64,000 nucleotides of DNA from Anaerocolumna sp. MB42-C2 (GTDB lineage: Bacteria; Bacillota; Clostridia; Lachnospirales; Lachnospiraceae). This document shows, piece after piece, positions 63,848-64,000 of this stretch (within the stretch, counting starts at the first letter, position 1; each line of letters starts with the position of its first letter). The stretch lies in assembly GCF_030913705.1 (NCBI RefSeq), contig NZ_CP133190.1, forward strand, positions 4,799,501 through 4,863,500, in the 5' to 3' direction. The notes under the pieces were generated by a model. The model made no database searches. It saw only the letters and a list, made by a program, of their open reading frames with translations, and was not told the origin of the DNA. The position numbers and the translations under genes were made by a program.

Positions 63848-64000
63848 ATGGCAGTTAATGATTCGTTATTAAATGTTCTATTGGTAGATGATGAACCTTT
63901 TATCAGAAAAGGTCTTAATGCTCTGATTGATTGGGAAGCAGAGGGATACTGTATCGCCGGAGAAGCTTCCAATGGAAGAAATGCGATTCAGAAACTTAAT
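63848..64000 (+). CDS. YesN-type response regulator, N-terminal part (continues beyond window)
   Basis: The first 51 residues of a response regulator receiver domain: LLNVLLVDDEPFIRKGLNAL, with the acidic pair at DDE, then ALIDWEAEGYCIAGEASNG, a start typical of YesN proteins carrying a C-terminal AraC domain. AAAGGAG lies about 13 bases before the ATG. It directly follows the MITE, so its promoter may be affected by that insertion. A YesM partner and another sugar importer probably lie to the right. Confidence 0.8.
   Translation, partial: MAVNDSLLNVLLVDDEPFIRKGLNALIDWEAEGYCIAGEASNGRNAIQKLN

Overview
The window is low-GC, densely coded Firmicutes DNA. Its AraC/YesM-YesN regulators, CUT1 sugar importers without their own ATPase, lipoprotein solute-binding proteins and large set of intracellular glycosidases suggest a plant-fibre- or mucin-degrading member of the Lachnospiraceae (Clostridium cluster XIVa). 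No rRNA, tRNA, CRISPR array or complete insertion sequence was seen. Species assignment is inference.

Layout. 1-2 kb: the 3' part of a HelD-type RNA polymerase recycling helicase, cut by the window edge. 2.4-5.4 kb: a GH29 alpha-L-fucosidase flanked by copies of a short palindromic repeat, then two AraC-type genes, one reduced to little more than the DNA-binding domain. 5.4-7.5 kb: a gene graveyard with a 5'-truncated aminoglycoside 6-adenylyltransferase remnant, a 30-codon start of a possible DUF5688-like gene and several dispersed repeats. 7.25-13.4 kb: an operator-like array with 21-bp period, a conserved leader element, a GH141-like beta-helix enzyme and ABC importer A (permease-permease-binding protein). 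13.6-20.2 kb: GH39, a CE1-like esterase, a type-B carboxylesterase and a convergent GH31. 20.4-28.3 kb: an AraC activator, a YesM/YesN two-component pair divergent from importer B (binding protein-permease-permease), and another AraC gene. 28.5-31.5 kb: fucU and a second GH31. 31.7-36.1 kb: a membrane-anchored AraC regulator, a protein with two thioredoxin-like domains fused to a CcdA-like membrane domain, and a small unknown gene. 36.3-50.7 kb: importer C followed by GH43, GH95, GH2, GH36 and a composite GH43. 50.8-57.3 kb: an AraC pseudogene, a second membrane AraC regulator and importer D. 57.6-63.3 kb: GH43, AraC, two Gfo/Idh/MocA oxidoreductases and AraC. 63.3-64 kb: two miniature inverted-repeat elements and the start of another YesN-type regulator.

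How it fits together. None of the glycosidases or esterases has a signal peptide, whereas all four binding proteins are lipoproteins. The simplest reading is that branched oligosaccharides are captured, imported by four CUT1 systems sharing an ATPase encoded elsewhere, then stripped in the cytoplasm of fucose (GH29, GH95, perhaps GH141), galactose (GH2, GH36), alpha-xylose or alpha-glucose (two GH31), arabinose or xylose (three GH43, GH39) and acyl groups (two esterases). FucU would interconvert released fucose anomers. The combination fits fucosylated xyloglucan, complex glucuronoarabinoxylan or another fucosylated hemicellulose or host glycan. Nine intact AraC-type genes, one AraC pseudogene and a partial YesN indicate several separately sensed sub-loci.

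The observations most worth following up are the leader element shared by two operons, the 21-bp phased repeats, the tandem thioredoxin-CcdA fusion and the miniature mobile elements.
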